Shown here: in pieces, positions 21,902 to 31,326 of the stretch
Layout of the letters: every line of letters begins with the position of its first letter
Position numbering within the stretch: position 1 is the stretch's first letter
From: Chryseobacterium gleum
GTDB lineage: Bacteria > Bacteroidota > Bacteroidia > Flavobacteriales_D > Sanyastnellaceae
Length of the DNA: 64,000 nucleotides
Assembly: GCA_945881835.1 (NCBI GenBank)
Contig: CAMCVP010000011.1
Location: 1 to 64,000, forward strand
Reading direction: 5' to 3'
Program-made: the position numbers and the translations under genes
The notes under the pieces: model-generated
Told to the model about the DNA's origin: nothing
Seen by the model: the letters and a program-made list of their open reading frames with translations, nothing else
The model's database searches: none

Positions 21902-24454
21902 ATGGACGCTAAGTTTTCAGAACAAGTACAAGAAGTCCTGCGATACAGCAGAGAGGAGGCATTGCGATTAGGTCACAACTACATCGGAATAGAACATTTT
22001 TTATTGGGAATTCTTCGCGAAGAAGATTGCACAGCTACGAAAGTATTAAAAAGCTTAGGCGTTGACCTTTCGTTTTTACGCAAAAGCGTTGAGGCCTCTG
22101 TGCGCAACGCAGGTTCATACGGATCTTCAACCGTTACAAGTTCAGGCATTTCCTTGGTGAAACAAGCTGAACGCGTATTAAAGCTTTCGTATATAGAAGC
22201 GAAATCGCACAAGAAGACCATGGTGAACACAGAGCACCTACTTCTAACTATTTTGAAAGACTCTGACAACGTCGTTACAAGAACGCTGGAGCCGATGGGC
22301 GTAGATTACAACGCGGTGAACCGCGAATTAGGTGACGGAGAAGATGAGAACGTTCGCAAGTCTGACTTGCCACGTGCAGAATTTCCAAATGCAGATGACG
22401 ACGATGAAGAAGATCGTCCGTTCACAGGTGGAAGCGGCGGAACAACTAAGAAGCCAGGCGATTCAAAAAGTAAAACTCCTGTTCTAGACAACTTCGGTCG
22501 CGACTTAACCAAGTATGCAACAGAAGGGAAATTAGATCCAATTGTTGGACGTGAGAAAGAGATTGAGCGCGTTTCTCAAATCCTTTCCAGAAGAAAGAAA
22601 AACAATCCAATTCTTATTGGTGAGCCAGGTGTTGGTAAATCAGCTATTGCTGAAGGACTTGCCCTTCGAATTATTCAGAAAAAAGTTTCTCGCGTTCTTT
22701 TCGATAAGCGCGTAGTAACGTTAGACATTGCCTCTTTGGTTGCAGGTACAAAGTATCGCGGACAATTCGAAGAGCGCATGAAAGCGGTGATGAATGAATT
22801 GGAAAAATCTCCAGATGTCATTCTATTCATCGATGAAATTCATACCATTGTTGGTGCAGGTGGCGCAAGCGGAAGCCTTGATGCAAGTAACATGTTCAAG
22901 CCTGCGTTAGCACGTGGAGAAATCCAATGCATTGGTGCTACGACACTTGACGAATACCGTCAGTACATTGAGAAAGACGGTGCTTTAGAACGTCGCTTCC
23001 AAAAGGTGGTGGTTGATCCAACTACTGTTGAAGAGACCATTCAAATTTTAAATAACATCAAAGACAAATACGAGTCTCACCACAGTGTTACCTACACCGA
23101 CGAGGCTTTGGAGGCTTGCGTGAAATTAACGGCACGTTACATTACAGACCGTCACCTTCCAGACAAGGCCATTGATGCGTTGGATGAAGTGGGATCTCGT
23201 GTTCACTTGCAGAACATTTCTGTTCCGCAAGAGATTATTGATATTGAAAAAGAAATTGAAGGAATTCAAGAAGAAAAACTTCGAGTGGTTCGCAGTGCGA
23301 AATACGAAGAAGCGGCTCAATTGCGCGACAGACAGAAGGCTTTAGAAACAAGTCTCGATGAAGCGAAGAAGAAATGGGAAGAGCAAACGCGCACGCAACG
23401 CACAACGGTAACAGCAGCAAATGTTGAAGAAGTTGTTGCAATGATGACGGGTATTCCTGTTCAAAAAGTAGCAGAGACTGAAAGCGGTCGTCTAGCGAAA
23501 ATGGACAAAGAACTAGAAGGAAAAGTTATTGGTCAAGAAGATGCGATTGTAAAAGTCGTAAAAGCAATCAAACGCAATCGCGCTGGATTGAAAGATCCAA
23601 ACCGTCCGATTGGTTCATTTATTTTCTTAGGCCCAACAGGAGTTGGTAAAACACAACTTGCGAAAGAATTGGCGCGTTACATGTTCGACTCTGATGATGC
23701 GCTCATACGTATTGACATGAGTGAATACATGGAGAAATTCGCTGTATCACGCTTGATTGGAGCGCCTCCGGGATATGTTGGTTATGAAGAAGGTGGACAG
23801 TTAACTGAAAAGGTACGTCGCAAGCCATACAGCATTATCTTATTAGACGAAATTGAAAAAGCCCATCCAGATGTTTTCAATCTATTGCTTCAAGCGTTAG
23901 ACGACGGACAAATGACGGATAGCATGGGACGTAAGATCGACTTCAAGAATACCGTTATCATTATGACTTCGAACATTGGAGCTCGTCAGCTTCAAGACTT
24001 CGGAACGGGCGTTGGATTTGGAACTACTTCTCGTGTTACACAAGAAGACGACAGCAAGAAAGGTGTGATTGAAGCAGCATTGAAAAAAGCATTCTCTCCG
24101 GAATTCTTAAATCGTGTTGATGATATCATTGTCTTCAACGCATTGAAGAAAGAAGACATCCATCAGATCATCGATATCGAGTTGAAGAAATTATTCTCTC
24201 GTATTACAGACCTTGGATACACCATTGCTCTTACCGAAACAGCGAAAGACTACATTGCAGATAAAGGATTCGATGAGAAATATGGCGCTCGTCCATTGCG
24301 CAGAGCCATTCAAAAATACTTGGAAGATCCATTGGCTGAAGAAATCATTAACAGTCAAATTAAACCTGGCGACACCCTTCACGTCGATTACGACACAGAG
24401 GCTCAAGAGGTGAAAATGCACGTGGAGAAAGGAACTCCACCGGCTGCAGAATAA
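21902..24454 (+). CDS. clpC: ATP-dependent Clp protease ATPase subunit ClpC
   Basis: 850 residues. Two Clp N-terminal repeats (residues 1-145, beginning [20 protein letters not shown]), first AAA+ domain with Walker [10 protein letters not shown] near 240 and Walker [11 protein letters not shown], a UvrB/UvrC-like motif in the linker near 462 ([13 protein letters not shown]), and a second AAA+ domain with GPTGVGKTQ near 577 and [14 protein letters not shown]. This is ClpC, not ClpB. It unfolds proteins for ClpP and manages stress-damaged proteins. Single gene, convergent with the next (adjacent stop codons). Confidence 0.95.
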   Translation: MDAKFSEQVQEVLRYSREEALRLGHNYIGIEHFLLGILREEDCTATKVLKSLGVDLSFLRKSVEASVRNAGSYGSSTVTSSGISLVKQAERVLKLSYIEAKSHKKTMVNTEHLLLTILKDSDNVVTRTLEPMGVDYNAVNRELGDGEDENVRKSDLPRAEFPNADDDDEEDRPFTGGSGGTTKKPGDSKSKTPVLDNFGRDLTKYATEGKLDPIVGREKEIERVSQILSRRKKNNPILIGEPGVGKSAIAEGLALRIIQKKVSRVLFDKRVVTLDIASLVAGTKYRGQFEERMKAVMNELEKSPDVILFIDEIHTIVGAGGASGSLDASNMFKPALARGEIQCIGATTLDEYRQYIEKDGALERRFQKVVVDPTTVEETIQILNNIKDKYESHHSVTYTDEALEACVKLTARYITDRHLPDKAIDALDEVGSRVHLQNISVPQEIIDIEKEIEGIQEEKLRVVRSAKYEEAAQLRDRQKALETSLDEAKKKWEEQTRTQRTTVTAANVEEVVAMMTGIPVQKVAETESGRLAKMDKELEGKVIGQEDAIVKVVKAIKRNRAGLKDPNRPIGSFIFLGPTGVGKTQLAKELARYMFDSDDALIRIDMSEYMEKFAVSRLIGAPPGYVGYEEGGQLTEKVRRKPYSIILLDEIEKAHPDVFNLLLQALDDGQMTDSMGRKIDFKNTVIIMTSNIGARQLQDFGTGVGFGTTSRVTQEDDSKKGVIEAALKKAFSPEFLNRVDDIIVFNALKKEDIHQIIDIELKKLFSRITDLGYTIALTETAKDYIADKGFDEKYGARPLRRAIQKYLEDPLAEEIINSQIKPGDTLHVDYDTEAQEVKMHVEKGTPPAAE

Positions 24455-26611
24455 TTATTCCACTATCGCTTCAACGGTAATGACCTTCATGGCGTTACCG
24501 TTGGAGAATAGTGTTACGAACTTAACTTCCTTCCCTATTCTATTCGGTGCTGAAAACGTAATTTTCAAGGTGGTCTTCTCACCCGGCGCCAACGTATCTT
24601 TCGTCAAAACAGGAACGGTGCATCCGCATGATGCTTCAACATTATCTATCTGAAGAATCGTGTTCCCTGAATTCGTAATTGTAATTTCCTTCGAAGTAAA
24701 ACTTCCTTGCTTCACTCTTCCGAGATAAAGTATTCCACTTCCTACATCGAGTTTCGCAGTGGCTTCTTCTTTTTTATTTATGGAAACACTTTCAATTTCT
24801 ATTCTTCTTTCAAGGCGAGCACCCTTACTATAAATACTTTTCTTTTCATTTTTAATGTCATCGCTCACGCCTGACTTCGATTGAATCTCGCCGAAAGGCA
24901 GTGGAATAATTTCAAGCGATTTCGATTCGAAGGCATTTCGAAAAACTTCTTCTTTACTCCATCTATTCTTCAAAGATGCAATGCGTCGCAAAGATAGCCT
25001 TCTGTTGTAATCGCTTGCTGCGCGTGGACTTGCGAAGCCACGCACCGTGACTTTAACGATATTTCCAGCCACCAATTCTTTCTTCAACAAGTCTTCAAAC
25101 AAGGTTAAGTCGTTCATGCCTTGCTGAACTTGATTTTCAAAAAACGCATCTACTTCTTCATCGGTGTAATCAGTAGATCCCTTCTCACTTACTAATTTCC
25201 GAGCATAGAGCTCTTGCATTTTCATGTAGTTCTCGAACGTCTCGGTGTAAGTGAAAACGGTTGTGGTATCGTTCGAATCCGGATTCGGTTCGTCGTTGTG
25301 GAAATACAATTTTACCGGAAGAACCTTATTCAATTCATACAACGAAGTATAAAGCGAATCAGTTTTAGTCTTCGTGATTTCCTCTTCTTTCAATTGCCAA
25401 GTAGCGGCGTATAAGTCGGTGCAACACGGTGGGAATTTCGAGCCGTCGTCAAGCGGACGATCGGAACTGAAGAACGCGATACCTCTTTTCGGATTGAAGC
25501 TCAATCCCCAATCATTGTAGTTCGAATTCAAACCACGACCTGCATTTTCCGGACGTTGGAAACTGCCTGGCTTTCCATTTGAATAATAGATGTCCCATCC
25601 GCCAAAGCCTTCGTACCACGTTGAAGTAAAATAAAGTTTATTGTTGAAATAGAATGGCGAGAGTTCGTCGTCAATGGTATTCACTCGGCTGCCCGCATTG
25701 AAGGGCTTTGCCCAAGCGCCTTTCGTTTCTCTGGCAATCCAGATGTCCTTTCCACCTTCACCACCTTCTCTATCTGAAACAAAGAACAAATGCAAGACGC
25801 CATTAATGCGCACCAAATGCGGCATGGAAGAATTCCCTTCGTTTAACTTTTCCAATTTACTTGTTACAACCCACGCTGAATCTTGACGAACAAGCATAAG
25901 CATGGCGCTTATTCCTTCCTTCGTTTCAACACACACAGCGGTATCTCCAAGAAATGTCATGTATCCAAATGCCATAGGCGTTTTCACCGTTACTGCAGCA
26001 TTATCAAGTGAACGAGTGACTTGATTCCACATCTTCTTCTCTTCCTCATAAAAATAATAATTCAACAAGGAATCATCCATGCGTGGAAATACATCTGCGC
26101 TTTCGTGTTGAATAATAGCGGGCAGCCGATAGATATGAAGCGAATCGTCGGTTAAGATGTTCTTCTGTGCCCACACACAGTTCTTTATCTCTTGCTCGGC
26201 TTTCTTTTTAAGCATCACGTTTTTCGTTCTGCTCTTCTTGACATACTTTCTAAAGAAAATTTCAGCGTCTTCATAAAACCCCAATTCCTTCAGCGCTCTT
26301 GCTAAATAATAATTTGCATCGGGCTGAAGTTTTCCAATATCCTTTTCTGAAATGCTTTCGAAAATGCGCTTACTCTCTTCATACTCCTTCATTTCATTGG
26401 CACACAAAGCGAGAAGGACTTGCGATTCGAAATTCGTTGAATCAATTAGATAAGCTTGCTTCGCCCAATCGTACGCAGCAGGCCAATTTCTGTCATCGAT
26501 TTCTTGCTTTGCCAACTCCTTCAGTTTAACAGGAGATTGCGCCTTTGAATATGCCGAGCATATGAAAGCGAAAAAGAAAAGAAAATGTATTTTGAAATAA
26601 CGTGTAGTCAC
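24455..26611 (-). CDS. TPR / PD40 propeller / OmpA-like / DUF1573 fusion protein
   Basis: 718 residues if it starts at the GTG at 26611. This start is preferred because a TAgtTTTG box ends five bases upstream and the product then begins with a signal peptide ending SAYSKAQ; the ATG at 26689 lies inside the divergent gene. Order of domains: TPR-like helices (about 30-150), WD40-like PD repeats (LHLFFVSDREGGEGGKDIW, KLYFTSTWYEGFGGWDIYYS, GIAFFSSDR), an OmpA-like peptidoglycan-binding region (VRGFASPRAASDYNRRLSLR and ARLERRIEIE), and a C-terminal DUF1573 domain (GSGILYLGRVKQGS, EASCGCTVPVLTKDTLAPGE). The first three are the common Bacteroidota envelope architecture; the DUF1573 addition is unusual. 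Confidence 0.8.
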   Translation of the reverse strand: MTTRYFKIHFLFFFAFICSAYSKAQSPVKLKELAKQEIDDRNWPAAYDWAKQAYLIDSTNFESQVLLALCANEMKEYEESKRIFESISEKDIGKLQPDANYYLARALKELGFYEDAEIFFRKYVKKSRTKNVMLKKKAEQEIKNCVWAQKNILTDDSLHIYRLPAIIQHESADVFPRMDDSLLNYYFYEEEKKMWNQVTRSLDNAAVTVKTPMAFGYMTFLGDTAVCVETKEGISAMLMLVRQDSAWVVTSKLEKLNEGNSSMPHLVRINGVLHLFFVSDREGGEGGKDIWIARETKGAWAKPFNAGSRVNTIDDELSPFYFNNKLYFTSTWYEGFGGWDIYYSNGKPGSFQRPENAGRGLNSNYNDWGLSFNPKRGIAFFSSDRPLDDGSKFPPCCTDLYAATWQLKEEEITKTKTDSLYTSLYELNKVLPVKLYFHNDEPNPDSNDTTTVFTYTETFENYMKMQELYARKLVSEKGSTDYTDEEVDAFFENQVQQGMNDLTLFEDLLKKELVAGNIVKVTVRGFASPRAASDYNRRLSLRRIASLKNRWSKEEVFRNAFESKSLEIIPLPFGEIQSKSGVSDDIKNEKKSIYSKGARLERRIEIESVSINKKEEATAKLDVGSGILYLGRVKQGSFTSKEITITNSGNTILQIDNVEASCGCTVPVLTKDTLAPGEKTTLKITFSAPNRIGKEVKFVTLFSNGNAMKVITVEAIVE

Positions 26612-26616
26612 TTCAC

Positions 26617-26624
26617 CAAAACTA
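26617..26624 (-). promoter_or_regulatory. -7 promoter box (TAgtTTTG)
   Basis: Exact TAnnTTTG on the minus strand, five bases before the GTG start at 26611. It overlaps the divergent promoter of the dehydrogenase gene (GAaaTTTG at 26627-26634). Confidence 0.5.
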
Positions 26625-26638
26625 ACGAAATTTGCAAC

Positions 26639-27769
26639 ATGAAAATAGGAATTATTGGATCGGGTGCTATGGGCACTGGTATTGCGCAAGTGGCTCTATT
26701 TGGTGGCGAGCGCGTTGCATTGTTCGACACTAATGAAGAAGCTTTGAATCGTGCGAAGAATAATTTGGACGCACAGTTCTCCAAGTTGGTAGAGAAAGGA
26801 AAACTTACAGAAGAAAGGAAAGCTGAACTTGCTTCGCAAGTGAGTTTTGTGCGTTACATGAATGACTTAGCCGATTGCGATTGGGTTATAGAAGCAATTG
26901 TGGAAGACCTTGCTGTGAAGAAAGCTGTATTTGCCGAACTCGATGCGTTGTTGCCGAAGACCAGTATTCTGGCAACCAATACTTCCAGTCTATCCGTTAC
27001 GGCTATTGCTTCGGCATGCAAGCACCCGGAGCGCGTTTGGGGGATTCACTTTTTCAACCCCGCATTTCTAATGCCTTTGGTTGAAATTATTCCTGCCCTT
27101 CAAACCGAAAAAGAAAGACTTTCAGAAATTCAATCGACAATTAACGCTTGGGGGAAAACAACGGTTGTGACAAAGGACTTACCTGGGTTCATTGTAAACC
27201 GCTTGGCTCGTCCGTTTTATTCGGAAGCCCTTCGCATTTATGATGAGGGAATGGCGACATTTTCAGAAATAGATGAGGCCATGCGAGCCTTGCACTTCAA
27301 GATGGGACCTTTCGAGTTAATGGATTTGATTGGGAACGACGTTAACTATGCCGTGACTGAAAGTGTCTTTGCCGCAAATTATTTCAACCCGAGATACACT
27401 CCAAGCACCACTCAGAAGCGTCATGTGGAAGCCGGTTGGTTAGGAAGAAAGAGCAAGCGCGGTTTTTATTCATATGCTGAAAATTCCGTAAACCAACATG
27501 CTTCTCTCAATATTTTAAGTCAAGAGGAAATTGGAAAACGTATTCTGTGCATGCTCATTAATGAAGCCTACGAGGCGTTACGCACTGGTCTCGCCAGTGC
27601 TGAAGACCTTGATCTAGCCATGACCAAAGGGGTGAACTATCCAATGGGACTAATTGCTTGGGGAAAGGAGCTTGGCTTGGACCAAGTGGCTTGGGAAATG
27701 ATGAAATTATCGAGCAAATACGGAGAAGACAGATACAGACTCTCTCCCGCTCTGAATGATTCGTTGTAA
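26639..27769 (+). CDS. 3-hydroxyacyl-CoA dehydrogenase family protein (3-hydroxybutyryl-CoA or 3-hydroxyadipyl-CoA)
   Basis: 376 residues. N-terminal Rossmann fold with GSGAMGTGIAQVALFGG and FDTNEEAL; catalytic His in WGIHFFNPAFLMPLVEII; first C-terminal 3HCDH domain with DLPGFIVNRLARPFYSEALR and a second one after residue 290 (GKRILCMLINEAYEALRTGL). The two C-terminal domains place it with PaaH/Hbd-type enzymes. NAD(P)-linked oxidation of 3-hydroxyacyl-CoA in butanoate or phenylacetate metabolism. The start is the ATG four bases after a GAaaTTTG box. Confidence 0.9.
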   Translation: MKIGIIGSGAMGTGIAQVALFGGERVALFDTNEEALNRAKNNLDAQFSKLVEKGKLTEERKAELASQVSFVRYMNDLADCDWVIEAIVEDLAVKKAVFAELDALLPKTSILATNTSSLSVTAIASACKHPERVWGIHFFNPAFLMPLVEIIPALQTEKERLSEIQSTINAWGKTTVVTKDLPGFIVNRLARPFYSEALRIYDEGMATFSEIDEAMRALHFKMGPFELMDLIGNDVNYAVTESVFAANYFNPRYTPSTTQKRHVEAGWLGRKSKRGFYSYAENSVNQHASLNILSQEEIGKRILCMLINEAYEALRTGLASAEDLDLAMTKGVNYPMGLIAWGKELGLDQVAWEMMKLSSKYGEDRYRLSPALNDSL

Positions 27770-27778
27770 AAAAATGCC

Positions 27779-27809
27779 GGAATACTTTGATATGTGAGTA
27801 TTTTTTTTA
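27779..27809 (+). terminator. weak terminator after dehydrogenase gene
   Basis: AATACT and AGTATT arms with a 10-base loop followed by eight T. Weak stem. Confidence 0.4.
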
Positions 27810-27811
27810 TT

Positions 27812-27830
27812 TTTGGTACACTTAACCAAA
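27812..27830. promoter_or_regulatory. inverted repeat upstream of PUR-like gene
   Basis: TTTGGT and ACCAAA arms separated by seven bases, 22 bp before the ATG at 27853. Possible operator or 5' leader hairpin. Confidence 0.35.
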
Positions 27831-27852
27831 TTGAACGAAAACTTTAACAGCT

Positions 27853-28254
27853 ATGGCAGAAGGAAGTAACTACCGTGACGATGTATTTTCAAGAGAGGTA
27901 CGCGCGGGAAAACGCAAGTATTTCTTCGATGTGAAAACGACGAGAGGCAATGATTTATTCATGACCATTACCGAGAGCAAACGCTCGGGCTTCTCAGACA
28001 GTGGCCAAGCGAGCTACGAGAAACACAAAATCTTTTTATACAAAGAAGACTTCGATAAGTTCATTGAAGGATTGGAAGACACCATTAATCACATTCGTCA
28101 ACTGCAAGACACCGGAGATTTTCGCTCATCTGAGTTTGAAACATCGGAAAACGAAAACTCAGAGTCAGTTCGTGAGCCAATTGCTCCAGCAGCCGAATCG
28201 AGTTCTGAGGAGCCTATCTCTTCTTCAAGCGATATTTCATTCGACGATTTATAA
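27853..28254 (+). CDS. PUR-domain nucleic-acid-binding protein (DUF3276)
   Basis: 133 residues. The first 90 match the bacterial PUR-alpha-like family: VFSREVRAGKRKYFFDVKTT, MTITESKRSGFSDSGQASYE, HKIFLYKEDFDKFIEGL. These proteins bind single-stranded DNA or RNA. The last 40 residues are an acidic Ser/Glu-rich tail. Short, highly expressed type of Bacteroidota gene with its own strong terminator. Confidence 0.88.
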   Translation: MAEGSNYRDDVFSREVRAGKRKYFFDVKTTRGNDLFMTITESKRSGFSDSGQASYEKHKIFLYKEDFDKFIEGLEDTINHIRQLQDTGDFRSSEFETSENENSESVREPIAPAAESSSEEPISSSSDISFDDL

Positions 28255-28269
28255 TTTTTTTTCGAATTG

Positions 28270-28296
28270 AAAAGACAGCTACGGCTGTCTTTTTTT
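28270..28296 (+). terminator. rho-independent terminator after PUR-like gene
   Basis: AAAGACAGC and GCTGTCTTT arms around TACG, followed by a T run. Confidence 0.85.
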
Positions 28297-28365
28297 GTTT
28301 GAAGGGACACACAATGTTGCAGTACCTTCACACTCGCAAAAAAATATCACTTCGATATACCGCTT

Positions 28366-29088
28366 ATGTCTAAAAAAAATCCGGGAACACTTTACCTTTT
28401 CCCCACACCTATTGGAGATCTTCATCAGATGGAACACCTTCCATTCAACAATGAATTATTGTTGGAACTGGACATCTTTTTTGTGGAAGAATTGAAAACA
28501 GCTCGACGCTATTTAAGAAAAAATGGCTACACCAAAGACTTCGAAGAAATTACGTTGAACGTAATAAACGAGCACAGTAAAGAGCTTGGATACGAGGATT
28601 GGTTAAAGCCAATTCTGGAAGGAAAAGACGGCGGACTCATGAGCGAGGCCGGTATGCCGTGCATTGCAGATCCTGGAGCAGTGATTGTTGCAGAAGCTCA
28701 TCGCATGGGCATTCCAGTGGTGCCATTAACTGGACCGTCATCGATTATGCTCACACTAGCGGCTTCTGGACTAAACGGACAATCTTTCACTTTTCACGGA
28801 TACCTTCCACGCGAGCGTGGTGAGCGTATGAAGAAAATTAAAATGCTGGAAAGACAATCTTCAGAGTTTAAGGTGACGCAATTATTTATGGATGCGCCTT
28901 ATCGCAGTCATCATGTTTACGATGATTTGCGCGAGCATCTTCAACCAACCACTCTCCTTTGTATTGGATGCGATGTGCACAGTCAGAATGGCTATGTGAT
29001 TACGAAAACCATTGCGCAATGGCGCGACATGAATTGGGACTTCAACAAACGAAATGTCATTTTTGCTATTGGAATTGAAAAGAAATGA
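28366..29088 (+). CDS. tetrapyrrole-methylase fold SAM-dependent methyltransferase (RsmI-like)
   Basis: 240 residues. TLYLFPTPIGDL opens the fold, followed by FFVEELKTARRYLRKNG, the SAM loop GLMSEAGMPCIADPGAVIV and PLTGPSSIMLTLAASGLNG, FTFHGYLPRERGE. This is the short RsmI-like group found in Bacteroidota beside true RsmI, which 2'-O-methylates 16S rRNA C1402. The rRNA target is inferred from family. It overlaps the phosphatase gene by 4 bp (ATGA). Confidence 0.83.
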   Translation: MSKKNPGTLYLFPTPIGDLHQMEHLPFNNELLLELDIFFVEELKTARRYLRKNGYTKDFEEITLNVINEHSKELGYEDWLKPILEGKDGGLMSEAGMPCIADPGAVIVAEAHRMGIPVVPLTGPSSIMLTLAASGLNGQSFTFHGYLPRERGERMKKIKMLERQSSEFKVTQLFMDAPYRSHHVYDDLREHLQPTTLLCIGCDVHSQNGYVITKTIAQWRDMNWDFNKRNVIFAIGIEKK

Positions 29089-29528
29089 AACGAGTTCTTT
29101 GCGTTTGTCTAGGTAATATTTGTCGCTCTCCCTTAGCCGAAGGAATTTTAAAGGCAAAGGCGCAAGAGCTTCAAGTTTCTGTTGGCATTGCTAGTGCAGG
29201 AACTGCTGGATATCACATTGGCAGTCGAGCAGACAAGCGTTCAGAGAAAGTTGGGAAACGATACAACGTAGACATTTCCAATCATAAGGCTCAGAAATTT
29301 AAGGCCGAGCATTTCGATGAGTTCGATATCATTTTGGTTATGGATCAAATGAACTACAACGATGTTTCCTCTTTGGCTCGAAACTCAGAGGATCTTAAGA
29401 AAATAAAATTATACCTCATTGAAGAGGATGTGGAAGATCCGTATTACGGCGAGGAAGACGGATTCGAAAAGATGTATCACATCTTAGAATCGAAAGCCGA
29501 ACATTGGATTAGAACAGCACTTCAATAA
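29085..29528 (+). CDS. low-molecular-weight protein tyrosine phosphatase
   Basis: 147 residues. The P-loop CLGNICRS at residues 8-15 supplies the nucleophile Cys8 and Arg14. The general-acid loop is VEDPYYGEEDGF near 125, with the Asp-Pro pair typical of the family. It dephosphorylates tyrosine (or arginine) phosphoproteins or small phosphoesters. Translationally coupled to the methyltransferase gene upstream. Confidence 0.93.
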   Translation: MKRVLCVCLGNICRSPLAEGILKAKAQELQVSVGIASAGTAGYHIGSRADKRSEKVGKRYNVDISNHKAQKFKAEHFDEFDIILVMDQMNYNDVSSLARNSEDLKKIKLYLIEEDVEDPYYGEEDGFEKMYHILESKAEHWIRTALQ

Positions 29529-29529
29529 C

Positions 29530-29537
29530 TATCTTTG
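29530..29537 (+). promoter_or_regulatory. -7 promoter box (TAtcTTTG), leaderless geometry
   Basis: Exact TAnnTTTG followed by four bases and the ATG of the arginase gene; it overlaps the phosphatase gene's stop region. Confidence 0.6.
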
Positions 29538-29541
29538 CATT

Positions 29542-30507
29542 ATGATTAACAAAAAAGCAAAAAACATTCGAATTATCGAAGTTCCGAGTGAAGTTGGAGC
29601 CGGAACACGCGGATCTAGTTTAGGCGTTGATGCATTAAAAATTGCAGCCCTTGACTTCCGTTCAGGCTTTTTCAAGAAATACAGAAGCATTGTCATTCCG
29701 AATGACAATGCCGCTTTGCATAACAACCCTGGAAGTCGCTACGCGAAGCATGTTCGTAGCGTTTTAAAAATGTACGAGCGCATTGGTGCTGCTGTGCGCG
29801 ACACCATTCGTGACAACCGATTCCCTCTTCTTTTGAGCGGAGACCACAGCAACGCTGGAGGAACCCTTGCCGGTATTCGCATGGCCTATCCTGAATCGCG
29901 CGTGGGTGTTATCTGGATCGATGCACATGCCGATCTGCACAGCCCTTATACAAGTCCAAGCGGAAACCTACACGGTATGCCATTGGCAACCGCTTTGAAT
30001 GAGGACAACATTGAAGAGAAAGTGAATGACCTCGACTACGAAACCATTGACTTGTGGGAAATGTTGAAGAATGTCGGCGATATCTGTCCGAAGATTGAAT
30101 ACCGCGACTTGGTGTACATCACCCTTCGCGATTTTGAAGAACAAGAGGCAGCGTTAATCAAGCAGAACAAAGTGAAAGTGGTTTCGACCAACGAGCTTCG
30201 TAAAACGGGTATCACCAAATTGAGCCGCGAAATTCTTCGCTACTTAAGTGCTTGTGACAAGATCTACATCAGTTTCGACGTAGACTCTATGGACCCTATT
30301 GTTTCAAGAGGAACTGGAACTCCGGTGAAAGGCGGAATCAACGAACGTGAGGCTGCTGATTTAATCTTAGAGTTACTTCAAAACGAGCGCATCTGCTGTT
30401 TAGAATTCACTGAAATTAATCCAACCCTCGACAGTGAAAACGTCATGGCGGAGACTGTTTTCGAGATTCTTCAAAAAGTCGCGCGTCAGTTGGAAATGAT
30501 TCAATAA
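29542..30507 (+). CDS. arginase-family ureohydrolase, probable arginase
   Basis: 321 residues. The binuclear Mn site is visible: GDHSNAGGTLAGIR (His), WIDAHADLHSPYTSPSGNLHG (Asp, His, Asp) and SFDVDSMDPIVSRGTGTP (Asp, Asp). SGNLHGMP is the arginase version of the substrate loop, favouring L-arginine over agmatine. Hydrolyses arginine to ornithine and urea. Insertions around residues 150-190 are typical of Bacteroidota members. Starts from its own promoter inside a tight directon. Confidence 0.88.
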   Translation: MINKKAKNIRIIEVPSEVGAGTRGSSLGVDALKIAALDFRSGFFKKYRSIVIPNDNAALHNNPGSRYAKHVRSVLKMYERIGAAVRDTIRDNRFPLLLSGDHSNAGGTLAGIRMAYPESRVGVIWIDAHADLHSPYTSPSGNLHGMPLATALNEDNIEEKVNDLDYETIDLWEMLKNVGDICPKIEYRDLVYITLRDFEEQEAALIKQNKVKVVSTNELRKTGITKLSREILRYLSACDKIYISFDVDSMDPIVSRGTGTPVKGGINEREAADLILELLQNERICCLEFTEINPTLDSENVMAETVFEILQKVARQLEMIQ

Positions 30508-30546
30508 ATCATCGATTGAAATTCGAAAGTTTCACCTATGCTTTCG

Positions 30547-30554
30547 TAACTTCG
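30547..30554 (+). promoter_or_regulatory. -7 promoter box (TAacTTCG) of etfBA
   Basis: TAnnTTCG variant, 18 bases before the etfB ATG, preceded by a small CGAAAG/CTTTCG inverted repeat. Confidence 0.45.
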
Positions 30555-30572
30555 CAGCCTTAAAACTGCAAC

Positions 30573-31313
30573 ATGAAAATTTTAGTCTGTGTGAGTAAGG
30601 CGCCCGACACTACGTCGAAGATTGCCTTCACCAACAACAACACTTCGTTCGATGAAGCTGGAGTAAACTTCATTGTTAATCCGTATGATGAATGGTACGC
30701 ACTTGTTCGTGCGTTGGAATTGAAAGAAGCACAAGGCGGGAACGTTACTGTATTGAGCGTTGGCGGTGCAGATTACGAACAAATTATTCGCAAGGCTTTG
30801 GCAATTGGTGCTGACGATGCTGTTCGCATAGACGCTCCAGAGTCTGACGCATTGAGTGTTTCTACGCACATTGCGAACTACGCGAAAGACAAAGGATTCG
30901 ATTTAATTTTATGTGGAAAGGAAACCATCAACTACAACGGTTCTGTTGTACCTGGAATGGTTGCTGAACTTTTAGATATGCCTTTAGTGGCACTTGCTGC
31001 TAAACTTGACGTTACCAATGGCGTTGCTACTTGCGAGCGTGAAGTAACTGGCGGAATGGAAGTGTTGGAAGTTAACCTTCCTGCAGTAATCAGCGCTGCA
31101 AAAGGAATGGCTGAGCAACGCATTCCAAACATGCGAGGAATTATGGCTGCACGTACCAAAGCTTTGGAAGTTGTAGCCGTTGAAAACGGTGCTTCGAGCA
31201 CTTCAGTAAACAATTACGAAATGCCTCCTGCAAAGAGCGCATGCAAATTCGTAGATCCAGCAAACGCTGCAGAATTAATCACATTGTTACATCAAGAGGC
31301 GAAAGTCATTTAA
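30573..31313 (+). CDS. etfB: electron transfer flavoprotein subunit beta
   Basis: 246 residues. Opens KILVCVSKAPDTTSKIAF, followed by NPYDEWYALVRALELKE, LSVGGADYEQIIRKALAIGA, CGKETINYNGSVVPGMVAE and LPAVISAAKGMAEQRIPNMR, the ETF-beta signature near 200. Together with EtfA it carries electrons from acyl-CoA dehydrogenases to the quinone pool through FAD and AMP. Thirteen bases separate it from etfA. Confidence 0.95.
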   Translation: MKILVCVSKAPDTTSKIAFTNNNTSFDEAGVNFIVNPYDEWYALVRALELKEAQGGNVTVLSVGGADYEQIIRKALAIGADDAVRIDAPESDALSVSTHIANYAKDKGFDLILCGKETINYNGSVVPGMVAELLDMPLVALAAKLDVTNGVATCEREVTGGMEVLEVNLPAVISAAKGMAEQRIPNMRGIMAARTKALEVVAVENGASSTSVNNYEMPPAKSACKFVDPANAAELITLLHQEAKVI

Positions 31314-31326
31314 TACCGCATTGAAC

